Translations under genes and position numbers: made by a program
Notes under the pieces: model-generated
Seen by the model: only the letters and a program-made list of their open reading frames with translations
What the model was told of the DNA's origin: nothing
Databases searched by the model: none
Source: an uncultured Candidatus Melainabacteria bacterium
GTDB taxonomy: Bacteria; Cyanobacteriota; Vampirovibrionia; Gastranaerophilales; Gastranaerophilaceae
Assembly (NCBI GenBank): GCA_934718275.1
Contig: CAKUZD010000004.1
Span: forward strand, 223,910 to 287,909
DNA length: 64,000 nt
Direction: 5' to 3'
Shown here: positions 52,801 to 60,002 of the stretch, one piece after another
Numbering within the stretch: position 1 is the stretch's first letter
Layout: each line of letters begins with the position of its first letter

Positions 52801-54971
52801 TAGATGGACAAGACAATATTTTAAAACAAACAAATATTGTTTCTGCTGAAGTTTCTACTTTGGGAGACAGTTTGAAGAATTATGTTCAAGCAGCTTGTGA
52901 AAATACAATTGACAAATATAGCCCAATTCAGAATAAAGAATCAATGAATGCTTTGCATCAAAAAATTGATATGATTGTTTCATCAGGCGAGCATGAAGAA
53001 ATTATAAATTCATTGGGTGAGATTGAGGAAAAAACAAACGAAATTAGTGCAAATTTAAGGGATGATATAAGCTCATTGATTGCAAGAGTTGATATTATTG
53101 CAAGTGATGATTCTCTTAAGTCGGATTTGGATACTATTAACGACAAGTTGAATTTGTTTGATACAAATAGTAATGTTTTGAAAAATGCTTTGGAAACTTT
53201 GTCAAATAAAGTTGATATTATTGCTAATGATAATTCTATTAAGGTTGATTTAGACGTAATTAATGATAAATTAGACTTATCTGATATAAATAACAGCGAC
53301 TTAAAAGAGTCAATAGAACTTTTGTCAAATAAGGTTGATATAATTGCAGAGGATGAGTCTTTAAAATCAGATTTTGAAATGTTAAATGATAAATTAGATT
53401 CATTTGATGAAAGCCGAGATGTGTTGAAGGATGCATTGGAAGTTCTTTCAACTAAGATTGACATAATCGCAGAGGATGAGTCTTTAAAATCAGATTTGGA
53501 AGTGATTACGGACAAGTTAGATTCCTTTGATGCCAAAATATTGAAAGATGCATTAGATGTCTTGTCTACAAAAGTTGATGTAATAGCTGAGGATAATTCT
53601 TTTGATGCTCTGTATGATAAAATGGATGAATTTTCAGAAACAGAAGGTCAAATGACTGAAATGTTATCTGCTTTACATCAAAAAGTTGATGTTATTGCAT
53701 CTGATAATTCAATTGATACTTTATGCGGGAAACTTGAGGAATTTTCTGAAACAAAAGATAAAGTTGCTGAAATGTTGGCTGCCTTGCATCAAAAAGTTGA
53801 TGTTATTACGATGGACAGTCCTGATTTTGATATTGAAGAAGAAATTGATGATATCAAAGGCTTAATTTTTGAACAGAGAAAATATTTTGAAGCAGCTTCC
53901 GATGAGAAAGCAAACGCGATTGATAAATACTTAAAAGATGTTCTCCTAAAACTGGATAATGTTGATATGGAAAAAAATTCTGAGGACATTAAAGAAACTA
54001 TTATGAATGCTTTAGTTTCTTTGGTTGATCAGATTTCGTTTGTAGAAGAAACAGAAGAAATTAAAGATTTTGTTGAAGAAAAAACTGATGCTATTAATAA
54101 AAGTTTAATTGAGGTTCAAAATCAATTACGTCAGATTGCAAATGGAGAGGATGATTTTGCATATTCTTATACTTTGCAAGACGTTGAGACAGATATTGCC
54201 AAATTGCGAATGGCGATTACACATCTTTCCGGTAATGACTTTGAAAGTTTGTCAGGAGATATAAGAAAGATTGTTAATTCTGTTGAGGGCTTGGAGTCTA
54301 CATTGACTCAAGAACAAATTGTTGGTTTGAAAGGTGATATCGAAAAGTTAAATGAAGATATTTTGAGTATAAGCTCAAGAACTAATAAACTTCTTTTGAC
54401 TTCTGATGAATCTTATAAAGCTTTGAATGATGGTTTGAATAATTTTAGTAGTCTCGTATGTAAGCTTGAGGATAGAATGAATTATCTTGATAATTCTGAA
54501 ATTACGGCAAGGTTAGAAAAGAAAATTGAAAATATTCAATCCATGGCTTTAGAATCTGCAAACGCTGACAAAGTTTTTCATCAAGTTATGATGTATTTGG
54601 GAGAATGGATTGACTCGACTACTGAAAATATATCAAGTATTACTGAAAAGACTGCTGAAATTAATACAATAAAAGAAAATGTTTCAGCTGTTGTGGAAAA
54701 AGTTTCTGATATTCAACAGGTAAAAGAAAGTATTTGTGAACTACGCTCCGCCATTCCGGAAAAGAAAGAATTACTTTCGGAATTAGAGGAAAAGTTTGAG
54801 CAACAAGAAGCTAGAATTGACAGACTCGAAATGAAATTAGAAAAAATTATATCAACACTTGAAGAAAAAGATGATATGGTGTTAAATAGAAAAGTAGATA
54901 AGATTGAAAAATTGTTATCTAGACTTGGAACTAATATAGAAAAACTTACATCTTATGTTGATGAAGACTAG
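49899..54971 (+). CDS. Giant coiled-coil protein with 41-residue repeats
   Basis: A 1690-residue protein that is almost entirely amphipathic helix, poor in Pro, Trp and aromatic residues, and very acidic. There is no signal peptide, membrane segment or enzymatic motif. Between residues 1060 and 1305 it has about four repeats of 41 residues (one of 39) that begin (K/R)VDIIAxDxSxKxDLxxINDKL, then two of 37 residues that begin KVDVIAxDNSxD and end in ALHQ. The 3' end overlaps glcD by 17 nt. No ATPase heads like those of SMC proteins are seen, so a structural or scaffold role is a guess. Confidence 0.75.
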   Translation: MALTVDEIAEILNAMRVENNHNVENFEKVLTGIKTKLELMADDNEATDLIKVYLAELKNLVDGKQNETNKKFNTLENILGNIVLAQGDIAKTSELRDLFHVFSATFDNFSSEFLGQRDVLENLGTELDKIADKTELQSMVVGLNSSLSDLNLSLNKAFKTMEDLFKNTVEKIESLGISEQVGTINSKIDTLADNINLIPSKISFKTLEDKLAYFQEALNSLREFAKENSEQGNALISEGFENLEKDFQTVVTESDFADFRKDLGDFVQKIIDNSATLNFDISHNAEKLEEILSLINVTDENLEKVQSFVEEELKEFSQKISSEVKEHTNTFDKNSKQNYDNIISEINTLKAQLDLGLDNCNLNRRENFEKINSDLTVLAENLQMLQNVSVQKNQESLDKILQDINIAEEKITENVNTNVKNNFDDLNIALANLISEIHNIKSDFEQKTGNVSEDLSSAFASVKLSLENVVASLGLLNDSLKGETEKNTETILANIDELCGRVGDLKEELSLVTSDCVSKVVDSVNEISAKTDGISDVISVELKENLVVLKNEISNMYENIQSMHDEYSSTVKDFKNSQISGVAEVSTNILSFRDHVDELVNNLRNYIEELNSASKSSKSLMDSKLTDKLLEIEAKLTDSSAVYEVKIGDVHDKLREFAQILDNTSASTEEKIMTSISEIGEIKQELLSNSDLLNEIKNSVDNNSEKALVSLQENMDEIIHVLNELENATVDNIRTSLNENIDIVENRFSVVVESLEKINSADGLVGSLEEKFSALKQEIGLVNTDITDAISMEKEEVKRAFESLKNEMETFSNVDFNNFLEELKSSIEASFLNFSVDVNGELASSSESIMRLEQVYKETFNKIEAIEDCLSEKIQNDIELLNVTVETNAKNLQCAFDEKLDDYIEDLKKQFANILEDTRIVDAIGNLNDVLSTKMDTVLEAQENLSTDVVTLGDDLRNEFATKVDDILDGQDNILKQTNIVSAEVSTLGDSLKNYVQAACENTIDKYSPIQNKESMNALHQKIDMIVSSGEHEEIINSLGEIEEKTNEISANLRDDISSLIARVDIIASDDSLKSDLDTINDKLNLFDTNSNVLKNALETLSNKVDIIANDNSIKVDLDVINDKLDLSDINNSDLKESIELLSNKVDIIAEDESLKSDFEMLNDKLDSFDESRDVLKDALEVLSTKIDIIAEDESLKSDLEVITDKLDSFDAKILKDALDVLSTKVDVIAEDNSFDALYDKMDEFSETEGQMTEMLSALHQKVDVIASDNSIDTLCGKLEEFSETKDKVAEMLAALHQKVDVITMDSPDFDIEEEIDDIKGLIFEQRKYFEAASDEKANAIDKYLKDVLLKLDNVDMEKNSEDIKETIMNALVSLVDQISFVEETEEIKDFVEEKTDAINKSLIEVQNQLRQIANGEDDFAYSYTLQDVETDIAKLRMAITHLSGNDFESLSGDIRKIVNSVEGLESTLTQEQIVGLKGDIEKLNEDILSISSRTNKLLLTSDESYKALNDGLNNFSSLVCKLEDRMNYLDNSEITARLEKKIENIQSMALESANADKVFHQVMMYLGEWIDSTTENISSITEKTAEINTIKENVSAVVEKVSDIQQVKESICELRSAIPEKKELLSELEEKFEQQEARIDRLEMKLEKIISTLEEKDDMVLNRKVDKIEKLLSRLGTNIEKLTSYVDED

Positions 54972-56343
54972 TAAATTGATTAAAGATTTAAAAAATTCTC
55001 TCTCTCCGACCAATGTGTTAGATACATTGGAGGAACGTTATGCTTATGCGCAAGATGCTTCAAACATCAGAGAGATTAAAAGTTTGCCGGATGCGGTTGT
55101 TTTTGTCGAAAATATTGAACAAGTCCAAAAAGTTGTAAGACTTGCTGGTAAATATAAAGTTCCGATAATTTGCAGAGGTGCGGGAACAAACGTTGTTGGT
55201 GCTTGTATTGTTGAGCATGGGGGGATAATTTTAAATTTTTCTAAAATGAATAAAATTTTGGAAATAAGTAAAGAAAATATGACGGCAAGAGTTCAAGCAG
55301 GTGTTGTTCTTGGAGTTTTGCAACAAGAAGTTGAAAAACTTGGATTGTTTTATCCGCCTGACCCTTCAAATTTGGCTGTATCTACGATAGGCGGAAGTAT
55401 TGCTCAATCTTCCGGAGGTGCAAAATCTTTTAAATATGGAACAACTAAAGATTACGTTATTGATTTGAAAGTAGTTACCGCTAATGGTGAAATTTTGCAA
55501 ACCGGAGCTAATACCATAAAAAATGCTACAGGTTATAATTTAAATACGCTTTTTGTAGGCTCAGAGGGTACGTTAGGGATTGTTGTTGAGGCTGTTTTAA
55601 AATTAATTCCGAAACCGGAAGGCAAGAAAGTTTTAATGGCATATTTTGATACGGTTAAAGAAGCAGTAAAAGCGGTTAATTCAATAATTGAAGAACGAAT
55701 TTTTCCAACCACGATTGATTTCATGGATAAAAATGCAATTCAGACTGTTGAAAAATTTTATCCGGCAAACTTATTAACGAATAAAGAAGCTGCGCTTGTT
55801 ATAGAAATAGATGGGTTTGAATGTTCTTTGGAATATCAGGAAAATGTTATTAAACGAATTTTAAAATCTTGTGGTGCGTCTGCAATTCAGGCATCTCACA
55901 ATGATGAAGAATATAATAAAATATGGACAGCACGGCGTTCTTCTATGGGGGCATGTGCAAAGTTAAAGCCAAATGTAACAACTGATGATGTAATTGTACC
56001 AAGAGAAAATTTAGAAAAATTAGTACTTGGAATAAGAGATATTTGCCAAAAATATGGTTTGGATGTGTGTATGGTCGGGCATGTCGGTGATGGCAGCGTA
56101 CATCCGCAAATCCCAATAGACTATAATAATGATGATGAATATAAACGTTACAAGTTAGCAAAGTCAGAAATATATGATTTGACAGCACAGCTTGGTGGAA
56201 TTTTATCCGGAGAACATGGGATAGGCGCTTTAAAACGTAATCATATCGGCAAAGTTGTAAATCCTGTTGCGCTTGAGTATATGCGACAAATTAAAAAGAT
56301 ATTTGACCCAAACAATATCTTAAATCCGTATAAGATTTTTTAA
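54955..56343 (+). CDS. glcD: FAD-linked oxidase, GlcD/lactate-dehydrogenase type
   Basis: A 462-residue flavoprotein of the GlcD/D-lactate dehydrogenase family, which oxidises a 2-hydroxy acid such as glycolate or D-lactate. The FAD-binding domain has CRGAGTNVVGACI and PPDPSNLAVSTIGGSIAQSSGG; the C-terminal domain has GHVGDGSVHPQIPID, SGEHGIGALKRNHI and IFDPNNILNPYKIF. The ATG at 54955 lies within the end of the preceding gene (a second in-frame ATG is at 54961). No glcE/glcF partner is adjacent, so the electron acceptor is unknown. Confidence 0.92.
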   Translation: MLMKTSKLIKDLKNSLSPTNVLDTLEERYAYAQDASNIREIKSLPDAVVFVENIEQVQKVVRLAGKYKVPIICRGAGTNVVGACIVEHGGIILNFSKMNKILEISKENMTARVQAGVVLGVLQQEVEKLGLFYPPDPSNLAVSTIGGSIAQSSGGAKSFKYGTTKDYVIDLKVVTANGEILQTGANTIKNATGYNLNTLFVGSEGTLGIVVEAVLKLIPKPEGKKVLMAYFDTVKEAVKAVNSIIEERIFPTTIDFMDKNAIQTVEKFYPANLLTNKEAALVIEIDGFECSLEYQENVIKRILKSCGASAIQASHNDEEYNKIWTARRSSMGACAKLKPNVTTDDVIVPRENLEKLVLGIRDICQKYGLDVCMVGHVGDGSVHPQIPIDYNNDDEYKRYKLAKSEIYDLTAQLGGILSGEHGIGALKRNHIGKVVNPVALEYMRQIKKIFDPNNILNPYKIF

Positions 56344-56348
56344 TAATA

Positions 56349-56378
56349 TTGATAATTTACAAAATCGCATTTTATAAT
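56349..56378 (+). promoter_or_regulatory. Promoter of the structured RNA locus
   Basis: TTGATA (56349-56354), an 18-nt spacer and TATAAT (56373-56378). Transcription would start at about 56384-56386, just before the first RNA stem. Confidence 0.55.
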
Positions 56379-56383
56379 TATTT

Positions 56384-56579
56384 TGGGTAAGTTCCCTTGC
56401 CTCCTCTGACACACCGAATTACGAAGAAATCGGTCAGAAAGGAGGAAAATGATGAACCGAGAGTTAATTAAAAAAGCTCTACTGGTAATAGAGCTTTTAA
56501 TAAGATTAATTGTTACGTTAATCTAAGGGAACGAAGAAAGACCCTGAGAGCAAAGACCTCTTGGAGTCTTTTCCCTTAT
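56384..56579 (+). ncRNA. Candidate structured RNA with switching stems
   Basis: About 195 nt with its own promoter. Arm A GTTCCCTT (56391-56398) is the exact complement of arm B AAGGGAAC (56525-56532); arm B can pair instead with arm C TTCCCTTA (56571-56578). Within A-B lie three hairpins: CCTCCT...AGGAGG with CTG/CAG and ACCGA/TCGGT (56400-56445), AAAAGCTCTA/TAGAGCTTTT (56472-56498) and GATTAA/TTAATC (56504-56523). Between B and C is an AGAC...GAGAG/CTCTT...GTCT stem. ACGAAGAAA occurs twice, at 56421-56429 and 56531-56539, in unpaired parts. It matches no RNA class I know. Confidence 0.5.
56449..56526 (+). CDS. 25-residue hydrophobic peptide with masked ribosome site
   Basis: MMNRELIKKALLVIELLIRL continues with IVTLI and a stop: a basic N-terminus followed by one short hydrophobic helix, like many membrane toxins and leader peptides. 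An AAAGGAGG ribosome site lies 4-9 nt upstream, but all six bases of AGGAGG are paired with CCTCCT (56400-56405) in a strong hairpin, so translation should be repressed unless it opens. The stop codon overlaps arm B of the RNA switch. It may be translated, or the ORF may be incidental to a structured RNA. Confidence 0.45.
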   Translation: MMNRELIKKALLVIELLIRLIVTLI

Positions 56580-56632
56580 AATGACATTATTTATTATTTT
56601 GTATATTTTGTCAAGTGTTTGATTTTTTAATG

Positions 56633-56638
56633 TATAAT
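56633..56638 (+). promoter_or_regulatory. Consensus -10, leaderless, HEFAH protein
   Basis: TATAAT is separated from the ATG at 56645 by six T. TTGTCA lies 19 nt upstream. No ribosome site is present. Confidence 0.5.
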
Positions 56639-56644
56639 TTTTTT

Positions 56645-57445
56645 ATGGATGCTAACGAACTTATTAAATATTTTAAATCTTTAGGTTTAACTGTTCATAC
56701 CGGAACAAAGGCGAGAGGACATCAAGGTTTTTTCTTAAAAAATCGTATTGATATTTCTAAAAATATTTCTGAAGATAGATTAGTTCCGACTCTTTTGCAT
56801 GAATTTGCTCATTATATACATTCCAAACTTGAGGTGGATATGAATAGGACTGGAGGACAAATAAAAATTATTTTTAAGTCTGAAAATCCGGTTTATTTAG
56901 AAGAACTTATTAAGGTTACAAATTTTGTTGATAATAACTCACTTTGTGTAAGGCTTTATGAACACAAAGACAGAGTAAAACAAAAAATTAAGGAATATGA
57001 AAAGATAATAAAACTTTATTATCCAAAGTTTCAAAGGTCAAAAAAATTCAAAGAGTTTGATAGATATATAAAGCATTCTAATGCTCGCTATTTACTAAAA
57101 TACGATAGAGTTAAATTGATAGAAGGTGGTTTTTTTAAGAAAACAACAAAACTTTATACTCTTGAAAATATAGAGCAAGATTTTACAGACATGCCTCCTG
57201 CATTTGCTGCTTATATAAGATTACATTCATATCAAAAAAAACAGACTAAAATTTCGGCAAGGATAAATAGGTATAAAAAGTATTATGAAAAACCATGTGA
57301 ATTATTTGCACGTTTAGTTGAAGGTATATATCTTGATAAGGAATGGGTTGAAGCTATTGCTCCAAATGTTACCAAGCAATTTTATGACTTATTAACTAGT
57401 GGTTATTACATGGAATTACAAAATATTATTGATGCTATGGAATAA
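56645..57445 (+). CDS. HEFAH zincin-like protein
   Basis: A 266-residue protein from the ATG at 56645 (MDANELIKYFKSLG); an upstream TTG frame is rejected. The zinc motif HEFAH is at about residues 50-54 in LLHEFAHYIHSK, and a downstream CELFARLVEGIY provides a plausible third glutamate ligand about 170 residues later. This resembles the stand-alone zincin-like metallopeptidases found in phage and accessory regions and the ImmA/IrrE type. The middle is Lys/Arg-rich. No signal peptide. Substrate unknown. It is transcribed from a promoter only 6 nt upstream. Confidence 0.65.
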   Translation: MDANELIKYFKSLGLTVHTGTKARGHQGFFLKNRIDISKNISEDRLVPTLLHEFAHYIHSKLEVDMNRTGGQIKIIFKSENPVYLEELIKVTNFVDNNSLCVRLYEHKDRVKQKIKEYEKIIKLYYPKFQRSKKFKEFDRYIKHSNARYLLKYDRVKLIEGGFFKKTTKLYTLENIEQDFTDMPPAFAAYIRLHSYQKKQTKISARINRYKKYYEKPCELFARLVEGIYLDKEWVEAIAPNVTKQFYDLLTSGYYMELQNIIDAME

Positions 57446-57585
57446 ATTAGGTTCAAAAAATAATTTCATCAACTTTTTGAATGATTGTAAATTATATTTA
57501 TAGTATATTATATAGATATAAAGAGAAGTAAATTTATAAATTTATTAAAGTTAATTATACCCCTGTTAATAGTTAAGGTGAAAAA

Positions 57586-58341
57586 ATGAAGAAAATGTTT
57601 TTTATGGGATTCCTAAGTGTACTACTGTCCCAAAATTCGGCTTTATGCGATAATATATGCCCCATAAAACAGTTCAGCGGATATACTCCACAGGTTGAGG
57701 CGTATAGTGAATATAATAACAATAATTTATATGAATATTTAAAAACAATAGAATTGGATACTGTAAAGATTGATAAAAACAAAAAATTTATTGTTCAATC
57801 AATGCAGCCAATGTCATCAAGTTCTCCTATTGGAACGGTTATTGAATTTAAAAGTATAAGAGATGAGTCTTTAATTCCGGGAGGCAAGCCTTCTGAAATT
57901 ATATTTACCGGTAAAATTATTGAGAATAAGCCTCCAAGAATTGCCGGAAGAAGCAGTACTCTAAAATTAGAAATTGACCGAATGAAAGTTGGGAATATAA
58001 CATATCATACAATTGCTTATATTTCTAAAATGGGTAAAAAAATGGTTATGACCGGAGTTTTGTCCGGCAATCCCGTATACATTAATAATTTAGCAGATAC
58101 TGCTAATAGAGGTACTATTACTATAGATAAAGTTTATAAAGATCCTTGTCAATATAGTTGCGAAAGTATAAAATCACCAATGCGCCCTTTCTATTATATT
58201 GGAGGTGCTGTTTTGCAGTTGGCTGATTTGTTCTTATCCCCTGTAATTTGTGTATTTCGCCGTGGAGGAGAAATTGACATCCCGCAGTATACTTCTTTTG
58301 AGATAAAATTAGAGGATGGAGTTTCTTTGTTGAGATTGTAA
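57586..58341 (+). CDS. Exported protein, unknown
   Basis: A 251-residue protein with an N-terminal signal peptide (MKKMFFMGFLSVLLSQNSALC). The middle (residues 80-150) is a beta-rich stretch with IPGGKPSEIIFTGKIIENKPPRIAGRSS-like residues that recall LPS-assembly or conjugation outer-membrane accessory proteins, without a firm match. A hydrophobic stretch near residues 202-222 (FYYIGGAVLQLADLFLSPVIC) could be a membrane anchor. AAGGTG precedes the ATG. Periplasmic or envelope location is likely; function is unknown. Confidence 0.65.
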   Translation: MKKMFFMGFLSVLLSQNSALCDNICPIKQFSGYTPQVEAYSEYNNNNLYEYLKTIELDTVKIDKNKKFIVQSMQPMSSSSPIGTVIEFKSIRDESLIPGGKPSEIIFTGKIIENKPPRIAGRSSTLKLEIDRMKVGNITYHTIAYISKMGKKMVMTGVLSGNPVYINNLADTANRGTITIDKVYKDPCQYSCESIKSPMRPFYYIGGAVLQLADLFLSPVICVFRRGGEIDIPQYTSFEIKLEDGVSLLRL

Positions 58342-58351
58342 AATAAATCAT

Positions 58352-58383
58352 AAAAAAAGCGGCTTTTAAAGTGCCGCTTTTTT
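58352..58383. terminator. Bidirectional terminator between convergent genes
   Basis: AAAAAAGCGGC and GCCGCTTTTTT form an 11-bp stem around TTTTAAAGT. T tracts are present on both strands, so it ends both the 57586 gene and manC. Confidence 0.85.
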
Positions 58384-58394
58384 AATTCAAAAAA

Positions 58395-59783
58395 TTATGC
58401 TCTACCGTACATATCTTCGTATCGAATTATATCTTCTTCGATTAATGGATTTCCTTTTTGTACTTCAATAATTTCAATATCCTTATCAAATGGATTTTGT
58501 AAAGAATGAATTGCTTTTAAAGGAATATCTACACTATGTCCCGGAGAAAGAATAAGTTCTTTTCCTTCAAGAATAACTTTAGCAGTTCCGGATAGTACAA
58601 CCCAGTGTTCACTTCTAAAATTATGCGATTGAACAGAGAGTTTTTGTCCTGTGTTAACGTGTATAATTTTAGTTAAAAATCCTTCACCCTGAGCAATTAC
58701 AGTATAAAATCCCCAAGGTCGATAAACTGTTTTGTGAACAAGATGGGTATTGTCATTTTGTTTTTTTAGGGTTTCATAAATTTGTTTAACATCTTGCGTT
58801 TTATCTTTTTTGCAAGCCAAAATAGCATCTTCAGTTTCTACAATCACCGTATCTTCAAGTCCTATTGTTGTAACGAGTTTTGATGATGCATAAACAAATG
58901 AATTTTTAGAACCTTTGTCAAGCACATGACCAACAAAAACATTTCCATTTTTGTCTTTTTTGCTCACATCATATATAGATTGCCAAGAACCAAGGTCGTT
59001 CCAATCACTTTCAAGTTTTACTAGTGCAATTTTGTCAGACTTTTCCATGATTGCATAATCAATTGAAATGTTTGGCATTTTATCAAAATTCACAAAAGGG
59101 ATTTGGTTACTTTCCGAAAAATCAAATTCCTCTGAAACTTTTGCTATATCAGGGGCATGCTGTATTGTTTCATTTAATAATGTTGAAGCTTTAAACATGA
59201 AAATGCCGCTATTCCAATAGAAAGTTCCTTCTTCTAAATATTTTTTAGCTGTTTCAAAATCCGGTTTTTCAACAAATTCTTTAACCTTATATCCCTCACC
59301 GATTTTTTTTGAGGTGTTAATGTATCCATATCCGGTTTCCGGATAATTTGGTTTAATTCCAAAAGTTACGATATAACCTTCTTGCGCAAGTTTTTTCCCT
59401 TTTTGAACCGTAGATAAGAATTTTTCATTATCCTCAATTAAATGGTCAGATGGTACAACTATAATTATCGGATCAGATGCAGACTTTTGTACAATGTATT
59501 TTGTAGCAAGAACTATTGCCGGGGCTGTATTTTTTGTAACCGGTTCAGCAAGGACTACCGGATTTTGAGTTAAATCAGAAAGTTGCATTTTTACGTTTGA
59601 AGAATGTTTTGTGTTTGTAATACTAATAATATCTTTTTCCGGCATACAAACTTTAAGCCTTTCAAAAGTTGCTTGTAACAAGCTTCTATCAGAAATTAAG
59701 TTTAGTAATTGTTTTGGATAAAGTTCTCTCGATAGTGGCCATAATCTGCTTCCGGAGCCACCTGCCAATATAATTCCGTACAT
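58395..59783 (-). CDS. manC: Mannose-1-phosphate guanylyltransferase/mannose-6-phosphate isomerase
   Basis: A 462-residue bifunctional enzyme of the ManC/AlgA type that makes GDP-mannose for surface glycans. The N-terminal nucleotidyltransferase has LAGGSGSRLWPLSRELYPKQLL; the C-terminal cupin (VYRPWGFYTVI...SHNFRSEHWVVLSGTAKVILEG) is the type II isomerase. AGGAGG lies just before the ATG. It supports the GT2 and RgpF-like genes elsewhere in the window. The frame is intact. Confidence 0.95.
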   Translation of the reverse strand: MYGIILAGGSGSRLWPLSRELYPKQLLNLISDRSLLQATFERLKVCMPEKDIISITNTKHSSNVKMQLSDLTQNPVVLAEPVTKNTAPAIVLATKYIVQKSASDPIIIVVPSDHLIEDNEKFLSTVQKGKKLAQEGYIVTFGIKPNYPETGYGYINTSKKIGEGYKVKEFVEKPDFETAKKYLEEGTFYWNSGIFMFKASTLLNETIQHAPDIAKVSEEFDFSESNQIPFVNFDKMPNISIDYAIMEKSDKIALVKLESDWNDLGSWQSIYDVSKKDKNGNVFVGHVLDKGSKNSFVYASSKLVTTIGLEDTVIVETEDAILACKKDKTQDVKQIYETLKKQNDNTHLVHKTVYRPWGFYTVIAQGEGFLTKIIHVNTGQKLSVQSHNFRSEHWVVLSGTAKVILEGKELILSPGHSVDIPLKAIHSLQNPFDKDIEIIEVQKGNPLIEEDIIRYEDMYGRA

Positions 59784-59990
59784 TTAACCTCCTGATTAAT
59801 ATCATTATTATTATACTATAAAATATATTGTAGGTTAAGTTGGCAATTTTGAATGTAACTTTTCTTTATAAAAAGAAGTGACACTAAAGAGTTCTTTGTG
59901 TATGCAAAATTTTAAGCTCTTTGGGGTAGTTGTTGTCTGTCATGTATTGTAGTTTTGATATCCCTTGTTAAAAAAAATGATTTCTGTTAT

Positions 59991-59996
59991 TATATT
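59991..59996 (+). promoter_or_regulatory. -10 next to the slt start, leaderless
   Basis: TATATT (59991-59996) lies 6 nt before the ATG at 60003; an alternative TATTAT (59988-59993) is 17 nt from TTGTTA (59965-59970). No ribosome site is present. Confidence 0.45.
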
Positions 59997-60002
59997 ATTA
60001 CA

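Noticed and set aside
52958..53536. Minus-strand 192-codon Ser-rich ORF
   Set aside because: It is a shadow of the repetitive coiled-coil gene on the other strand.
56384..56579. Structured RNA as 6S, tmRNA, SRP or RNase P RNA
   Set aside because: The promoter and size allow 6S, but the fold is a set of separate hairpins instead of one long bubble hairpin, and no SRP, tmRNA or RNase P core motif is visible.
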